From the NCBI GenBank assembly GCA_035610365.1, contig CM069432.1:11842001-11906000 (forward strand): DNA of 64,000 nt. The letters run 5' to 3'. Positions 22,311 through 33,803 of this stretch are shown piece after piece; position 1 is the stretch's first letter, and each line of letters starts with the position of its first letter. The translations under genes and the position numbers were made by a program. Source of the DNA: Aquatica leii. Lineage: Eukaryota; Arthropoda; Insecta; Coleoptera; Lampyridae. Under the pieces are notes generated by a model that had not been told where the DNA came from, did no database searches, and worked only from the letters and a program-made list of their open reading frames with translations.

Positions 22311-23640
22311 TGTGCTGATAATGAACAACAATTTTTAGTTACTTACCATAACCCAGAGTTGGAAATTGCAAGTAAACTAAACTTTCAACGTACTGCACAA
22401 ATAGAAGAAAACAAAAAACGACCTCTCCCTATCATAAAAACTATCATTTTTTGTGGTAAGCAAAACGTTGCATTAAGAAGTAAGAGAGATGATGGTAATC
22501 TTTCCGTCACAATGGATCAAACTGAAACTGGTTGTTTAGTTAGGAACGAGGGTAATTTCAGAAAACTACTTCGTTTCAGAATAGATGCGAGAGACGCCAT
22601 ATTGCGCAATCATTTAAATAATGCGACCTATGTAAGTAAACACACTCAAAATGAGCTAATTGTTTGTTGTAAGGAAGAAATTCGAAACATCATTTTAAGC
22701 CAAGTAAAAGAAGCTAAGTATTTTTCAGTACTTTTTGACGAAACAACAGATGTTTCAAGCACGTGCCAAATAAGCATATCCTTACGATACATACATGATA
22801 AAGTAATCAGAGAAGATTTTATTACATTTTCTAATGCCTATGAGTGCATACGTGACGAAGATGTTAGAACAATAAGTGGTGAACGACGCTTGACTAGAGT
22901 TGTTTTAGGCCATGTTGTAGAAGATATTTTAAAGAGTTTTGACTTAGATTTAAAACACTGTGTTGGATTTGGAGTAGACAGTTGATCAGTTATGGCATCG
23001 GAAACTAAAGGTGCTGTACAAGAACTTAAGAAGAAAGTCACAAATGCTCAGCGCTGCCCTTGTAACAGCCATATTCTTAACAACGCTTTAGCTAATTCGG
23101 CCAAAGTAGTCTCTTGCAGAAATGCCACAGGCACGGTGAAAAAAATTCTGACTTTTGCAAACGCATCTCCCAAGAGGCACGAAGTTTTTAAAAAAGAAAT
23201 GGGAGCTTCCATTCAGGGACTCTGTGAAACGCGTTGGGTTGAGCGACATGAAGGACACCTACAGTGTCAAGGAGAATCTATTCTTAAGATCCACGACGTG
23301 TTGGGTGAAATATCTACCTGGAAAGATAGAAAAACGTCATCTGATGCGTTTTCCTTGATGCAGGCGATTCGATGTCCAGAGTTTCTAATATCTGTTGTGT
23401 GTCTGAGTGATATTTTGGGAGTAACAGTGTCTCTTAGTAGGCTACTCCAGACACCGACGCTGGATCTTCAAAGGGCCACTCACGCAATCGAAAACACACT
23501 AAACATCCTTGATGAGAATCGGGCAAATGCTGAAGCTGTCTTCAATAGTTTTTTTAAAGAGGTTACAGAAATAGCTGAAAAACTAAATGTTTCTCTTAAA
23601 ATACCTCGTCTAGTGGCTCGACAAACCAACCGACAGAATC
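22311..23640 (+). pseudogene. hAT/DUF4371-type transposase fragment
   Basis: One frame with a single TGA (22983-22985), placed where relatives read 'GxDGxxVM'. Recognisable pieces: 'LVRNEGNFRKLLRFRIDARD', 'VLFDETTDVSSTCQISISLR', 'RCPCNSHILNNALANS' (the CxxH-type step), 'LCETRWVERH' and 'ATHAIENTLNILDENR'. These match the DUF4371 family (the 'repressor of the inhibitor of protein kinase' and zinc-finger MYM-like group), derived from hAT transposases. The N-terminal zinc finger and the C-terminal dimerisation domain are both missing, so it is truncated on both sides. The open frame extends upstream to 22053, but that part is antisense BEL sequence. Confidence 0.82.
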
Positions 23641-23649
23641 AGCCAATTT

Positions 23650-24985
23650 TTATCATCATCGTTTTTTATGTTTATTTTTATCACTTTCGATTCTTTTTTA
23701 TTAATTTAAAAATTAAAACAAGCTTTTGACATGTGTTTAAAAAATGAAATTACAATTTAAAAAGATTTTTCCAGAATGCTATATTTTCGAAATATTAGAA
23801 AATATAAATATTTTAAAAAATGGACGTAGCTGGCAGTAACTAATGAGATGAAAAAAAAATGTTTATTTTTGTTTTACTATAAAAATTACTAGAAGAAAGA
23901 CATTTGCAACGTAATGCCCAAATGAATAATTTAAGCTGCCAATAAACTGAAAACTAACGATGACAGGTATTTTAGTTAAAGATAGGAAGTATCCAAGTAA
24001 ATAGATCTGGCAACGCACCAATGAAGTTCAAGATGAATATTATTATGTAAAACCATAAAACAAAAATAGAATAAAGGTAGGAATAGTTCTGTTAAATCAA
24101 CGTCTGAAACGCTATTCGAACATTTGATGAAATTATTATAGTTTAACATAACATTTACGTTAGCTTTTCTAAAACGTCTATTATTTTAAATTTCATGTTT
24201 ATTTTGAAAATTGCTCTTATTTCTGTGTTATAAAGTAAATATTTTTACGAATATAACACGCTCTTAGTAAGATCTAAATTTAAAATCTAGTATTAAGCAT
24301 TCTGCATTTTATCAAAGAATTTTATTGGAATGAGTCACTTCTAAAAAATAAAATATTTAACAAAGTTATAAGCTTCCATACAAAACAGCCTTTGGAATTC
24401 AAAAGTCTAAATTCTTTACACTTGACACAATAGATCTTTATAAATTCAAGTAAAAGTTATATATAACAAATGCTAATATTCCCATTGCTTTATAAATTCT
24501 TAAACAAACAATTGATGTAAGATTTCTTCCGATTGAAAAAAGAAATCGAATTTTCTTTATTAATTAATTTTATACAAAAGTCGATAAATAGTTAACCAAA
24601 CATTTCGTTTATTTAACATTACTTTTAAATTGTTTAAATTATTTGTGAACACAAGATCGTCCTACATTAAAACGTTATGGTAAAGGCAGAATGGAAAGCA
24701 ATATCAAAACAGCTGGTAATAATTTTTAATTTAATGATATTTGTATAACCTACTTTTTATACCAAATAATAATCTCTAAACTTGCAATATTTATACATTA
24801 AGATAATAGAAAAATGGAGCACTAAAGTTACATGGCACAACTTTGACTTTAATGCAACTGTTATCAATATCAAAGTCATAAACAAGACAAAAATCAGACG
24901 TATGTGCATAAATTCAAGCAAAAAATGTCAAAATAAAAATTGCATTAATACATTTAAAAAAATCAAATCGTAAATTACGGACTTA
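23650..24985. other. AT-rich stretch with no recognised feature
   Basis: Very AT-rich sequence without a convincing reading frame, terminal repeat or tandem array. It separates the hAT fragment from the RTE element. Confidence 0.5.
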
Positions 24986-25329
24986 TAGGCGGAAAAGAAG
25001 GGCTTCGATATGGCTGACCCGGCGCAAGTGGCAACACATGCTTCCAAACTCTCTCTTTTTGACCAACAGCTTTGGGTGGAAGAGCCAATTAGAGAAAATG
25101 AGTACATTCTTACTCTTGGATAGAGAAATCGATCCTAAAGGCAGACAACTGATAAGAGTCAATGGAATGGATATGCAGAAGGCAACGGACCACCACTGCA
25201 TTAAAGACTTGGAGTACCGTTAGTAACAATCATCATGACAATGTTCAACACTAAATATTCCGGAGTAACAAGTTCCCGAATCGGATCTCTGGGGGAAGCA
25301 GTCGCCAACAAGAAAATGATAAGCAAGAA

Positions 25330-26051
25330 AAATAGAAGCATGAGAATTGCTACATGGAATGCAAAAAGCCTCTACTCAGCAAGAAAATTAGACAATATTA
25401 CAGCAGAAATGTAAAGAATGGAGATAAATGTACTTGGTGTTAGTGATGTGCAGTAGCCAGGATCTGGCCAATGTGCTACTACGAATGGTACATTTTACTA
25501 CTCAAGAAATGAGAAAAATCAGCACAGATATGGAGTAGGTATTGTAATAGAAATGCAAACAGTTCTGTAAAAAGCTTTATACCACTCTTAAAACGAGCTA
25601 TAATGGTATAGCTAGAAACCAAAACTGGAAAAATAAACATCATTCAGGTATATGCACCGACAGCCGATAAGACAAATGAAGAAATTGAAGAATTTTACGA
25701 TCAATTCGAAGCTGTTTTAAGAACCACCAAAAAAGAAGACGTCACCATAATAATGGGTGACTTTAACGCTAAAGTTGCGAATACTAAAACTGAAGAATGC
25801 ACCGGAGAATATGGATTGGGCGAACGAAATGAACGAGAAGAACGGCTAATAGATTTTTTTCAGAATAAATGAATACTATGTTCAGGCTTCCAAAACATAG
25901 ATTGTATACGTGGAGATCGCCCATAGATAGCCAAACAAACATCATCAGAAATCAAATTGATCATATAATAATCAGAAATAGGTTTAAACATTCTATTACG
26001 TCGGCTAAAACATACCCTGAAGCAGACATAGGCTCAGACCATAACCCTATA
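25330..26051 (+). pseudogene. RTE endonuclease region, decayed
   Basis: 'MRIATWNAKSLYSARKLDNI' at 25341 opens the endonuclease. 'DVTIIMGDFNAKV' (about 25740) carries the catalytic Asp and Asn, and 'RNQIDHIIIRNRFKHSI' and 'ADIGSDHNPI' (ending at 26051) the terminal Asp-His pair. Several stops break it, including TAA near 25412 and TAG near 25456. In a live element this domain nicks the genomic target. Confidence 0.85.
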
Positions 26052-26199
26052 CCCAGCAAACACAAGGTAGCTTAATTTAGTAGTTTATTGGGTATTGAAA
26101 AGTCATTTATAAGTAATTTAATTTTTTTCGTAATTTAAGAGTAGTTTAAGGTGACGTTTAGCAGTAATTTAAATGGTTACTAGTTTAAAAGTAGTATAC

Positions 26200-26740
26200 G
26201 AAGTAGTTTAGGAGTATTTCAGTATTGTGGTAGCATAAAAGTAATTTAATTAGTAACTTAATAGTAATTAAAAAATTAAACGTTGTAGTTTCATGGTACT
26301 TGAGTCACCATTATACTACCCGGTAATTAGAAAGTAATTAAGGAGTAATGTAATGGTGCGTAGCTTAAGAATAGTTTAACCAGTAACTTAAGAGTAATTA
26401 AAAAATTGAACGTTGTAGTTTAATGGTAATTGAGTCACCGTTATACCACACAGTAATTAGAAAGTAATTAAGGAGTAATGTAACGGTGGGTAGCTTAAAA
26501 ATAGTTTAACCAGTAACTTAAGAGTAATTAAAAAATTGAACGTTGTAGTTTACCGGTAATTGAGTTACCATTATACTACCCAGCAATTCAAAAGTAATTT
26601 AGGAGTAATGTAATGATTGGTAGCTTGAATCATAGGCTTGAATAGTTTACTCAGTAACTTAGTCGTAATTCCAGAATTAGGTTGGGGAGTTTAATGGTAA
26701 TTGAATGTCCGATAAAATACAAGGTAAATTAATAGTCAGT
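26200..26740 (+). repeat. 130-bp tandem repeats inside the TIR element
   Basis: The anchor GTAATTAAAAAATT recurs with exact 130-bp spacing (from 26265, 26395 and 26525), and a diverged unit follows. Each unit contains the blocks ACGTTGTAGTTT, GAGTCACC, AGAAAGTAATTAAGGAGTAA and TAGCTTAA. About four units are present and the outer ones are partial or diverged. Confidence 0.85.
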
Positions 26741-27153
26741 AGTAATAGAGTTGCTATATAAATGTTAAGCTAAATTATTGTAAAAATAGTCGTTATATTT
26801 GCTAAACAGTTAGGTCTGCTATCAAACAATTGCTTGAAGAATGCATAGAAAGAAGGAAAGTGGCAATTATTATCGACAACTAAAAAGATTTCGTACAGTT
26901 TACGAAAATATTAATATTGGAAAGTCAAATAGCATTGGTCAATCTGCGGGATCCAGTAACGCAATATAAATATAAAACAAAAGTAAATATTATAACTTAT
27001 GATACAAGAATATCAATATTGCATGAAATTATGTACCTGCCGTATCCAAAAATATTCGGATTATATAAACCACTTCAAGCAACTAAGACATGAATTATCC
27101 TGATTACAGAATAACAAAAACAACAAGAGTATAATTAATACGTAGCGATGCAA

Positions 27154-27156
<3 letters not shown>

Positions 27157-27213
<57 letters not shown>
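27157..27213. repeat. (TA)n microsatellite
   Basis: An uninterrupted TA dinucleotide run of 57 bp inside the TIR element. It is probably polymorphic and could have mispriming or slippage errors in assembly. Confidence 0.97.
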
Positions 27214-27216
<3 letters not shown>

Positions 27217-27343
27217 GACTAATTCATCATCAGTCTGATTGTCATGTGAAATATTTATTGGTTCACGTTGAAAGTATTTAATTACGAATAAGTTACTCGA
27301 TTTTGTATTCAACATATATAACGTGTAGTTAGCATATATAGTA

Positions 27344-27460
27344 TTAGGTCAGGTAGAGTAGTGGTTAACACGTTTAGGTTGCAAGAGAATTTCCTGATGT
27401 TCGTGGGATCAAACCCCAAGTAAGTACTTAAATTAAATTCTAATTTAAAAAAAAATCCCA
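27344..27460 (+). mobile_element. Possible tRNA-derived SINE fragment
   Basis: An A-box-like TAGAGTAGTGGTTAACACG at about 27354-27372 and a B-box-like GGGATCAAACCCC at 27405-27417 have the spacing and order of a Pol III internal promoter. They are followed by an AT-rich part and an A run near 27450. Acceptor-stem pairing of a true tRNA is not seen, so this is more likely a SINE head than a tRNA gene. Confidence 0.45.
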
Positions 27461-27798
27461 CAATTTATCAATCATGTGCGTCAAATTCTGTAAACGAAAT
27501 AAATAAAAAATTACAGAAACAAATAATTAACTAAAAAACTATTTTTTATATGTGTTAGTGGTTCTAATAATAATTTAATAGTTTTGCTAGTAGTTCAAAA
27601 CAGTAGTTTAACAGTAATTCAATGGTAATATAACAACAGTATTTTAATGGTAGCTTATTAGTAATTTAGAAGTCAATGAATTTTTGGTAGTTTAAGTGGT
27701 TGCTTAATGGCGCCCTTTTTACTGATTAAATTACTACTTAAATTACCGTAATTTAATGGCAATTCAACAGTAATTTAAGTCCATCTGTGTTTGCTGGG

Positions 27799-29640
27799 TA
27801 GTAGCAACAGTTAACATAAAGATGAAAAAATTGAAACAGAAAGTCAGCAGACAAAAAATAGATGTGAAACAACAGAAATATTTGAAAAGGTACAGGTAAA
27901 ATTAAACAAAAATCTTAGAAATGTTAAAAAGACAAATAAGAACACTGAAGACATAAATGAAAAATACAAATGGCTCTATCAGCAGGCGGAGAAGACACAT
28001 TGTCGTTAAAGGTAGCTAAGAAAAAAAATTGGATGACTGATAAAATTCTTACCCTAATGGAAGAAAGACAAAACTATAAATGCAGAAATGAAAACAAATA
28101 CAAAGAAATACATCAAGCTATCACTAAAAAAATCAAGGAAGCAAAAGAGAATTGGATATCAGAAAAGTGCAATAAGATAGAGGAATATGAAAACAAATAC
28201 GATAGTTTTAACATGCATAAAAAGATCAAAGAATTAACGGATATCAAGAGGACTAAGACAGCCTATATATTAAAAGATAAGGAGGGTAAAATAATTGGCG
28301 ACGTAAAGGGTAAGCTGAAGAGATGGACAGAGTATATAGAAGAATTGTTCAAAGATGAAAGACCAGACAATGAACATCCCATAATGGAACAGAACCAGAA
28401 ATTTTGAAACGTAAAGTGGAATATGCCATTAAAAGTACGAAAAATGGAAAAACTGAAGGCCCTGATAATATACCCGGAGAACTGTTAAAACTCATACATG
28501 ACCACGGAATAGATATACTGGAGAAGCTCTTTAACACTATCTATACGACAGGCATCATCCCAAAAGAATAGCTGCAGTCGACTTTCATAACAATTCCAAA
28601 AAAGAACAATGCAAAAGTTTGCTCTGAACACAGAACAATAGCTGTGATGTGTCACACTTTGAAAGTATTCCTCAAGGTAATACACAATAGGATATATAAA
28701 AGACTTGAAGTAGATAAAGGAGTTTGGATATAAACCAAGATCTTTATGTATGCTTTATAGATTTGGAGAAGACTTTCGCATGGAAAACTACGTAAAATAC
28801 TCAAAATCAAGAATATTGATAAACGTGACATCAACATAATAAGTAATCTTTATTGGATTCAAACTGCAAAAGTGAAAGTTGAAAATGAGTTGACAGATGA
28901 AATTAAAATATGCCGAGGTGTTCGGCAGAGGTGTGTACTTTCTCCGCTGCTGTTCAATATATACAATGAAGCCATATGACAGGAAGCAGTACTAAAAAAA
29001 AGCAGTGGAGTTACAATCAATGGAGATATAATAAATCACATACGTTTTGCTGACGATACGCTTGTAAAAGCTGACGATGCAACTGATTTGCAAAATCTCC
29101 TTGAAAAAATGAATACTTACAGCAATAATTATAGTCTAAAGCTTAATCTGGGAAAGACTAAATTTATAGTAATCACAACAACAAACAAATTGAAAGAGTC
29201 GCATCATACAAGTATCCAGGAGCATGGATCACGGAAAATAACGAGACAAACGAGTCAGGAATAGAGACAGCAAGACATACGTTTGTAAAACTGAAAAAGT
29301 TTCTTTGCGAATGTTGCGATGTTACGTTTTCTCCACACTATTTTATGGTGTGGAGGCATGGACACTCAAAAATAAAAACATCAGGAACATCGAAGCTTTT
29401 GAAATGTGGTGCTATAGAAGAATGTGGAAAATATCATGAACAGAAGGAGTAACTAATCTAGAAGTACTGCGGAGAATGGCCAAGGAATATGAACTTTTAA
29501 CAAAAATAAAAAAGAGAAAGTTGCAATATTTGGGCCATATAATGAGAGGAGAAAGATACAACCCGCTGAAGCTTATAATACAGGGAAAAATCAAAGGAAA
29601 GGAATCTTATGATTGAACAATTTACGGATATGGTACAACT
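27799..29640 (+). pseudogene. RTE reverse transcriptase region, decayed
   Basis: After the TIR insert the frame resumes and includes 'KKNWMTDKILTLMEERQNYK' and 'RTKTAYILKDKEGKIIGDVK' (27970-28407), a typical RTE linker. A frameshift leads to 'STKNGKTEGPDNIPGELL' (about 28430), the first conserved RT block. Later pieces include the decayed 'RFADDT' region ('HIRFADDTLV', about 29040) and the C-terminal 'KLQYLGHIMRGERYNPLKLI' near 29520. Many stops and shifts are present, so no protein could be made. Confidence 0.85.
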
Positions 29641-29939
29641 ACAGCTCTGGGGAGTTGTTTAGAGCTGCTATTAGCAAAGTGAGGGTTACTATGATGATTT
29701 CTAACCTCCAATAGGAGACGGCACTGGAAAAAGTTGTTGACACCATAAATAAAAATAAGAAATACAAATTTTTTTTCTGCGCTTTGCTGACACCAAAAAG
29801 AAAATTAAATACAAAATAAAGTTATTATATAACGCGTAGTTAAATTACAATGAATAAATGAAGTTGTTATTGCTGCACAATTTTTTCAATTACCTCGTTC
29901 ATTAGATAAAACACAAACGTCTAAACGTGGCCGAAAATT

Positions 29940-30460
29940 GTTCGTTACTAGCGTAAATAATTGCACACTTTCTGTCTAATTGTAATTGCAGCTGCAAAAA
30001 ATCGACTTTGCAACTCTTGTCTATTATTTACGGAGGGTTTGTATACTTCACGTTTCACATAGTTCCAGAAAAAAGTCTAAAGAGTTAATATCTGACCTAC
30101 GGGCTGACCAGCGTCTAGTGCCGTTTCTTCCAATTTAACGATCCGTAAAAATTAAATTTAAAAAATCGCAAACGGGGCGACTTACATGCGGAAGAGCGCT
30201 ATTGTGCATAACCAACATTGTTCTGCAAACTTTAAGGAGTAAGTCATCAAATTCTTGTGCGAAAGTAGTAAAAGTACAAGTCGCCTGTAAGTCTTTCTGG
30301 TAAAATAAACGGTTCAATTAAACTATTTCTTAAAATACCCGCGCAAACATTAATAGAAAACCGCCGTTGAAAGTTACTTTGTGAATTCTTCGTTCCAAAC
30401 ATGCGTGTTGTGAAAATTCAGCACTCCAAGTCGCGTAAAACAACACTGATCTTAAAATAA
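29940..30460 (-). pseudogene. mariner-like DDE_3 transposase fragment (minus)
   Basis: The open part is 30317-30135 (minus). 'VMHNSALPHVSRPVCDFL' stands where relatives have the D-N-x-P-P-H catalytic step, followed by 'NLIFTDR' and, past a stop, a degenerate 'RSDINSLDFF' region in place of SPDLxPLDFF. Upstream (to 30460) there are weak matches to the preceding strand. Both signature motifs are altered, so the fragment is old. It belongs to the insect Tc1/mariner-like group with the 'RWIGRxGP' linker. Confidence 0.65.
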
Positions 30461-30479
30461 TGTTTTACAATTTACAATA

Positions 30480-31270
30480 TCTGCACTTACATTGAAAAAA
30501 ACTAAGATTAAAGTTTTGATTTTATTAAAAAGATTTATCCTTCTTCCGTTGCTAACACATAGGGTGGTCTTTCTCGACCACGGCCTACGTAGGTAGGAAG
30601 AACACCTTCAGTTTCTCTCAGTCCTAAGGCATAAACGCCAAAATAAAGTTTATTGAAGGCAATTGTCTATTAGGATATTGCTCAACCCACAATCTACGTG
30701 TGGTGTAGAGGTTATTGTTGTACATAAAGAATATTTACATTTAATATTATAAAGTACGAGTACGTTTACACGAATCACTTAGCATCAACTAAAAGAGTCC
30801 GTTAAATAACCAATTTCTCCAACTCAGTTCTAAGAAAGCTAAATTTTGCATTTAATTATCTAAAGTCTTTTTTGGTTACAACCAAAGATAAACGTAATCG
30901 TGTACACAAAGTACATTTTGTTTAGCGGAGTCAGTAATACTCGAACAATTGATTTTGTAGATTTCACAGATATTTACACCCATCATTTACCGCATAGTTA
31001 TAATCCACAAACAATTTCCATTTGTTTAGATAGTCAGGACCGGCCTAAAAACTTTAATTGCAAATATGTGAAAACTGGACGACTTGAGAACAAATCTTTA
31101 AAGGAAAAAATTTCATTTAACGCCACAAGAAAACTCCTCCTTGAGTTTGTAGTCGTATTTCAGATACACCCTGTATGACATCTTCTGATATTGTAGATGT
31201 GGATTAGTGTCTCATTTAAAATAAAATCAGTAGGACACCACTGAAAGTCAAAAATTGTGTGCATAAACGA
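30480..31270. other. Unassigned sequence between elements
   Basis: Contains one 92-codon open frame (30900-31178) with no domain I recognise. The end of that frame, just before the neighbouring pogo-like element, may be part of an old transposon. No terminal repeats were found. Confidence 0.4.
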
Positions 31271-31604
31271 ACTTGTGGTACCGTAAAGTTGGGTGACATT
31301 GGCCCCGGGTGATGACTTTGACCGATTTTAGAAAAGTTCTTTAAGTGCCAAAATAAATTAGTTGCAGTCAATTTATCAAGATTTGGTTTCTGGGTCATAT
31401 TCCCTACTGTATTAGGAATAAAATTATATATATGTAATCGAAATTTTTTTCTCAAAAAAAAAAATGTGTAAAAAACTTTATCGGTATCTTTAATATTAAT
31501 GGAATCTGTAACGTAAATTTTTGTCTATAATATGCTTACACCTTCCTGTAGATGGAGTAACATAGACAATTTGGTTATTTTACTTTCCCTCTAAAAGGTG
31601 GGGT

Positions 31605-31654
31605 GGCCAAAGTCACCCATACACTTTTTAACAGTTTGTGGGGTGATTTTGGCC
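31605..31654 (+). repeat. Left subterminal repeats of the second pogo-like element
   Basis: GGCCAAAGTCACCCA at 31605-31619 (inverted relative to the left end) and GGGTGATTTTGGCC at 31641-31654 are variants of the terminal motif. Related GGTGGCC text recurs near the right end (about 35748 and 35817), so both sides carry extra putative transposase-binding sites. Confidence 0.65.
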
Positions 31655-31919
31655 AGCACGTGTGTATAGCAACAAAGGCAGTTATTGTGTTGGTACTTAT
31701 TTGTTTTATCATAAAATAACTTACTCCAACATTGTTTAAACATTAGTAGGTAAGTAATTACGTATTTACTTCAACAGTTCTTACTTAGATATGCTGGTAG
31801 ATACTTTTAAATAACCTATTAAATAGACACCACTCCCTATTTTTATTTAAAAAAGTTAAATTATATACAGGGTAGGTAGTTAGGTACTACATAGGTATTT
31901 ACATTTATTACAGAACAGT

Positions 31920-33741
31920 ATGCCTCGTTATAAACGAGAACGTGGTAGTCGTGCTTACAAATCTTATACCGATGATTCTCTAAATCAAGCTCTAAATTTA
32001 ATTCGAGATTAGATGTCTCAAAGAATGGTTTTTCAACAATTTAATATTCCTCGGACGCCATTACAAAATAAATTACATGGTATTCATATGAAACCTGTTG
32101 GTGGTCAAACTGTCTTAAGTGCAGACGAAGCTAAAATTACAGCTTACATTTTGCTCTTATCAAATTATGGCTTTCTATTAGATTCAGCGGACCTTCATGC
32201 TATGGTTAAAAATTATTTAACCAGAAAGGAGTTGTTATAAGGCATGATAACCAACCTGGTATGGAGTTGGTTAGATTGTTTTTACGACGTCATCCGGAGC
32301 TAACCCAACGTTTGACAGCAAATATTAAAACAAACAGAGCTGGTGTACGACCGAAAGTAATTAATAATTATTTTAACTGTTTGCAAAGGGAAGTAGAAGG
32401 TATACCACCATCACATATTTGGAACTACGACGAGTCCAATTTGACGGACGATCCGGGTAAAAAGAGAATATTTACTAGACGAGGGTGTAAGTATCCCGAG
32501 AGAATCGTAAATTCATCAAAGCAATCGATTTCAATTATGTTTTGGGGCAACGCCGAGGGTGAAATCTTACCTCCTTATGTATGTTACAAAGCCACCCATC
32601 TATATGATTCATGGACTGTAGGTGGACCACCTGGTACCAGATATAACAGGTCTAAAAGTGGGTGGTTCGAATCACAATCATTCGCAGACGTCTGTTACTA
32701 CCCTATTTAAAAAACTTAAATGAGGGCCCAAAAATTGTGATCGGTGACAATTTATCGTCGCATCTTAGTATGCATGTCATAGATCTGTGCGAGAAAAATG
32801 ACGTAAAATGTATCTGTTTGCCGCCTAATACAACGCACCTTACCCAACCTTTAGATATCGCATATTTTAGGCTCCTGAAAATGAAATAGAGGAAGGTTGT
32901 GTCTGATTATAAGTTGTCAAGCAGTAATAAAACTATTTCAAAATGCGACTTTCCTGTACTTTTAAAAAAACTGATGAATCACTTAGAGGGAAATGGGCCA
33001 GAAAATTTAAAAAGCAGGTTTAGATAAACAGGAATCTATCCACTAGATCGTCAGCAAGTTTTAGATAGAATTCCGTCAATTGGTCACACAGATCCTACTA
33101 TTCAAGAGCGTGTGAATGCATCTGTTATAGAATTGTTCCAAGTGTAGATGATGATACTCAAGTAAAAAAACGTAAGAAGAAAATAAACGTGCATCCAGGA
33201 AAAAGCATTGCCTCTGAAGATTTAATCCTAAAAGAGCAGAACAGAATTGGAGATAAGAATGAATCTATGCCATCTACAAGTAAAGCAACTAAAAAAAATG
33301 ACTGCCGATGTTGATAATGAGTCATCTGATTCTTTAGAAAACGAAGTAATGTCTATTTATTCTGAAGGTGAAGGTGATGACTGGGACCATACCTCTGGTA
33401 ATAGTTTCGAAAATGAGATCACCAACACATTTGAAGAAGAAGATGAGCTTGGCGTTGGAAAAGAGAACCGAGACAAACCTATAACAAGAAAAAACGATTT
33501 TGTCATATTTTCTTATGAGAACCATTATTATCCTGGATAAATATTACGAACAAAGGGAAATGAAGTGCAAATAAAATCCATTGTAGCAAGTGGGTTGTTT
33601 CAATGAAGGTGGCCAAATTTAGATGATATTTTATGGTATAACGAAGGTAACATAAAAGAAAAAATAGAACCACTTACCATGACATTAAGAGGACTGTGCA
33701 AAATACCATCCATGAATAAATATTTAAATTATACCTCCTAA
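31920..33741 (+). pseudogene. Tigger-like transposase of the second pogo-like element
   Basis: Starts at 31920 with 'MPRYKRERGSRAYKSYTDDS', interrupted by a TAG at about 32010. The helix-turn-helix region continues in 32013-32240 ('SRMV' to 'YGFLLDSADLHAMVKNY'). 32261-32710 carries 'HIWNYDESNLTDDPGKKRIF' with the first catalytic Asp and 'SISIMFWGNAEGEILPPYV'. 32662-32889 carries 'IVIGDNLSSHL' and 'THLTQPLDIAYF', the second and third Asp, again DD35D. An acidic linker (33247-33540) and a final C-terminal block ('DILWYNEGNIKEKIEPL') end at TAA 33739-33741. All three catalytic Asp codons survive, but at least five stops or frameshifts disable the gene. Confidence 0.9.
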
Positions 33742-33803
33742 ACATTATATATACTCATGTAAAACTTATATTTATTTTTAGAAATAAATCATTTGTTTGC
33801 GTT

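Larger units (their letters stand above)
26052..27798. mobile_element. Non-autonomous TIR element (1,747 bp) inside the RTE element
   Basis: The ends are CCCAGCAAACACA (26052-26064) and its exact reverse complement (27786-27798), flanked by TA (26050-26051 and 27799-27800). Removing the insert restores the RTE reading '...DHNPI-VAT...', which proves the boundaries. It has no transposase frame. The interior consists of degenerate AGTAATTTAA-like text, 130-bp tandem repeats, a TA microsatellite and a tRNA-like segment. TA duplication suggests mobilisation by a Tc1/mariner-type transposase. Confidence 0.9.
24990..29760 (+). mobile_element. RTE-type LINE, interrupted by a DNA transposon
   Basis: A decayed plus-strand LINE in two blocks, 24990-26051 and 27799-29760. 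It carries an AP endonuclease of the 'craniofacial development protein 2-like' type and an RTE-like reverse transcriptase. The two blocks join in frame if 26052-27798 and one TA copy are removed. The 3' end is AT-rich around 29750-29820 without a clear poly(A). The 5' end is uncertain. Confidence 0.82.

Noticed and set aside
27344-27430. Functional tRNA gene
   Set aside because: Only box-like promoter elements are present; no acceptor or anticodon stem pairing could be made.
30900-31178. 92-codon frame as a gene
   Set aside because: No recognisable motif and situated between decayed transposons. Coding evidence is insufficient.
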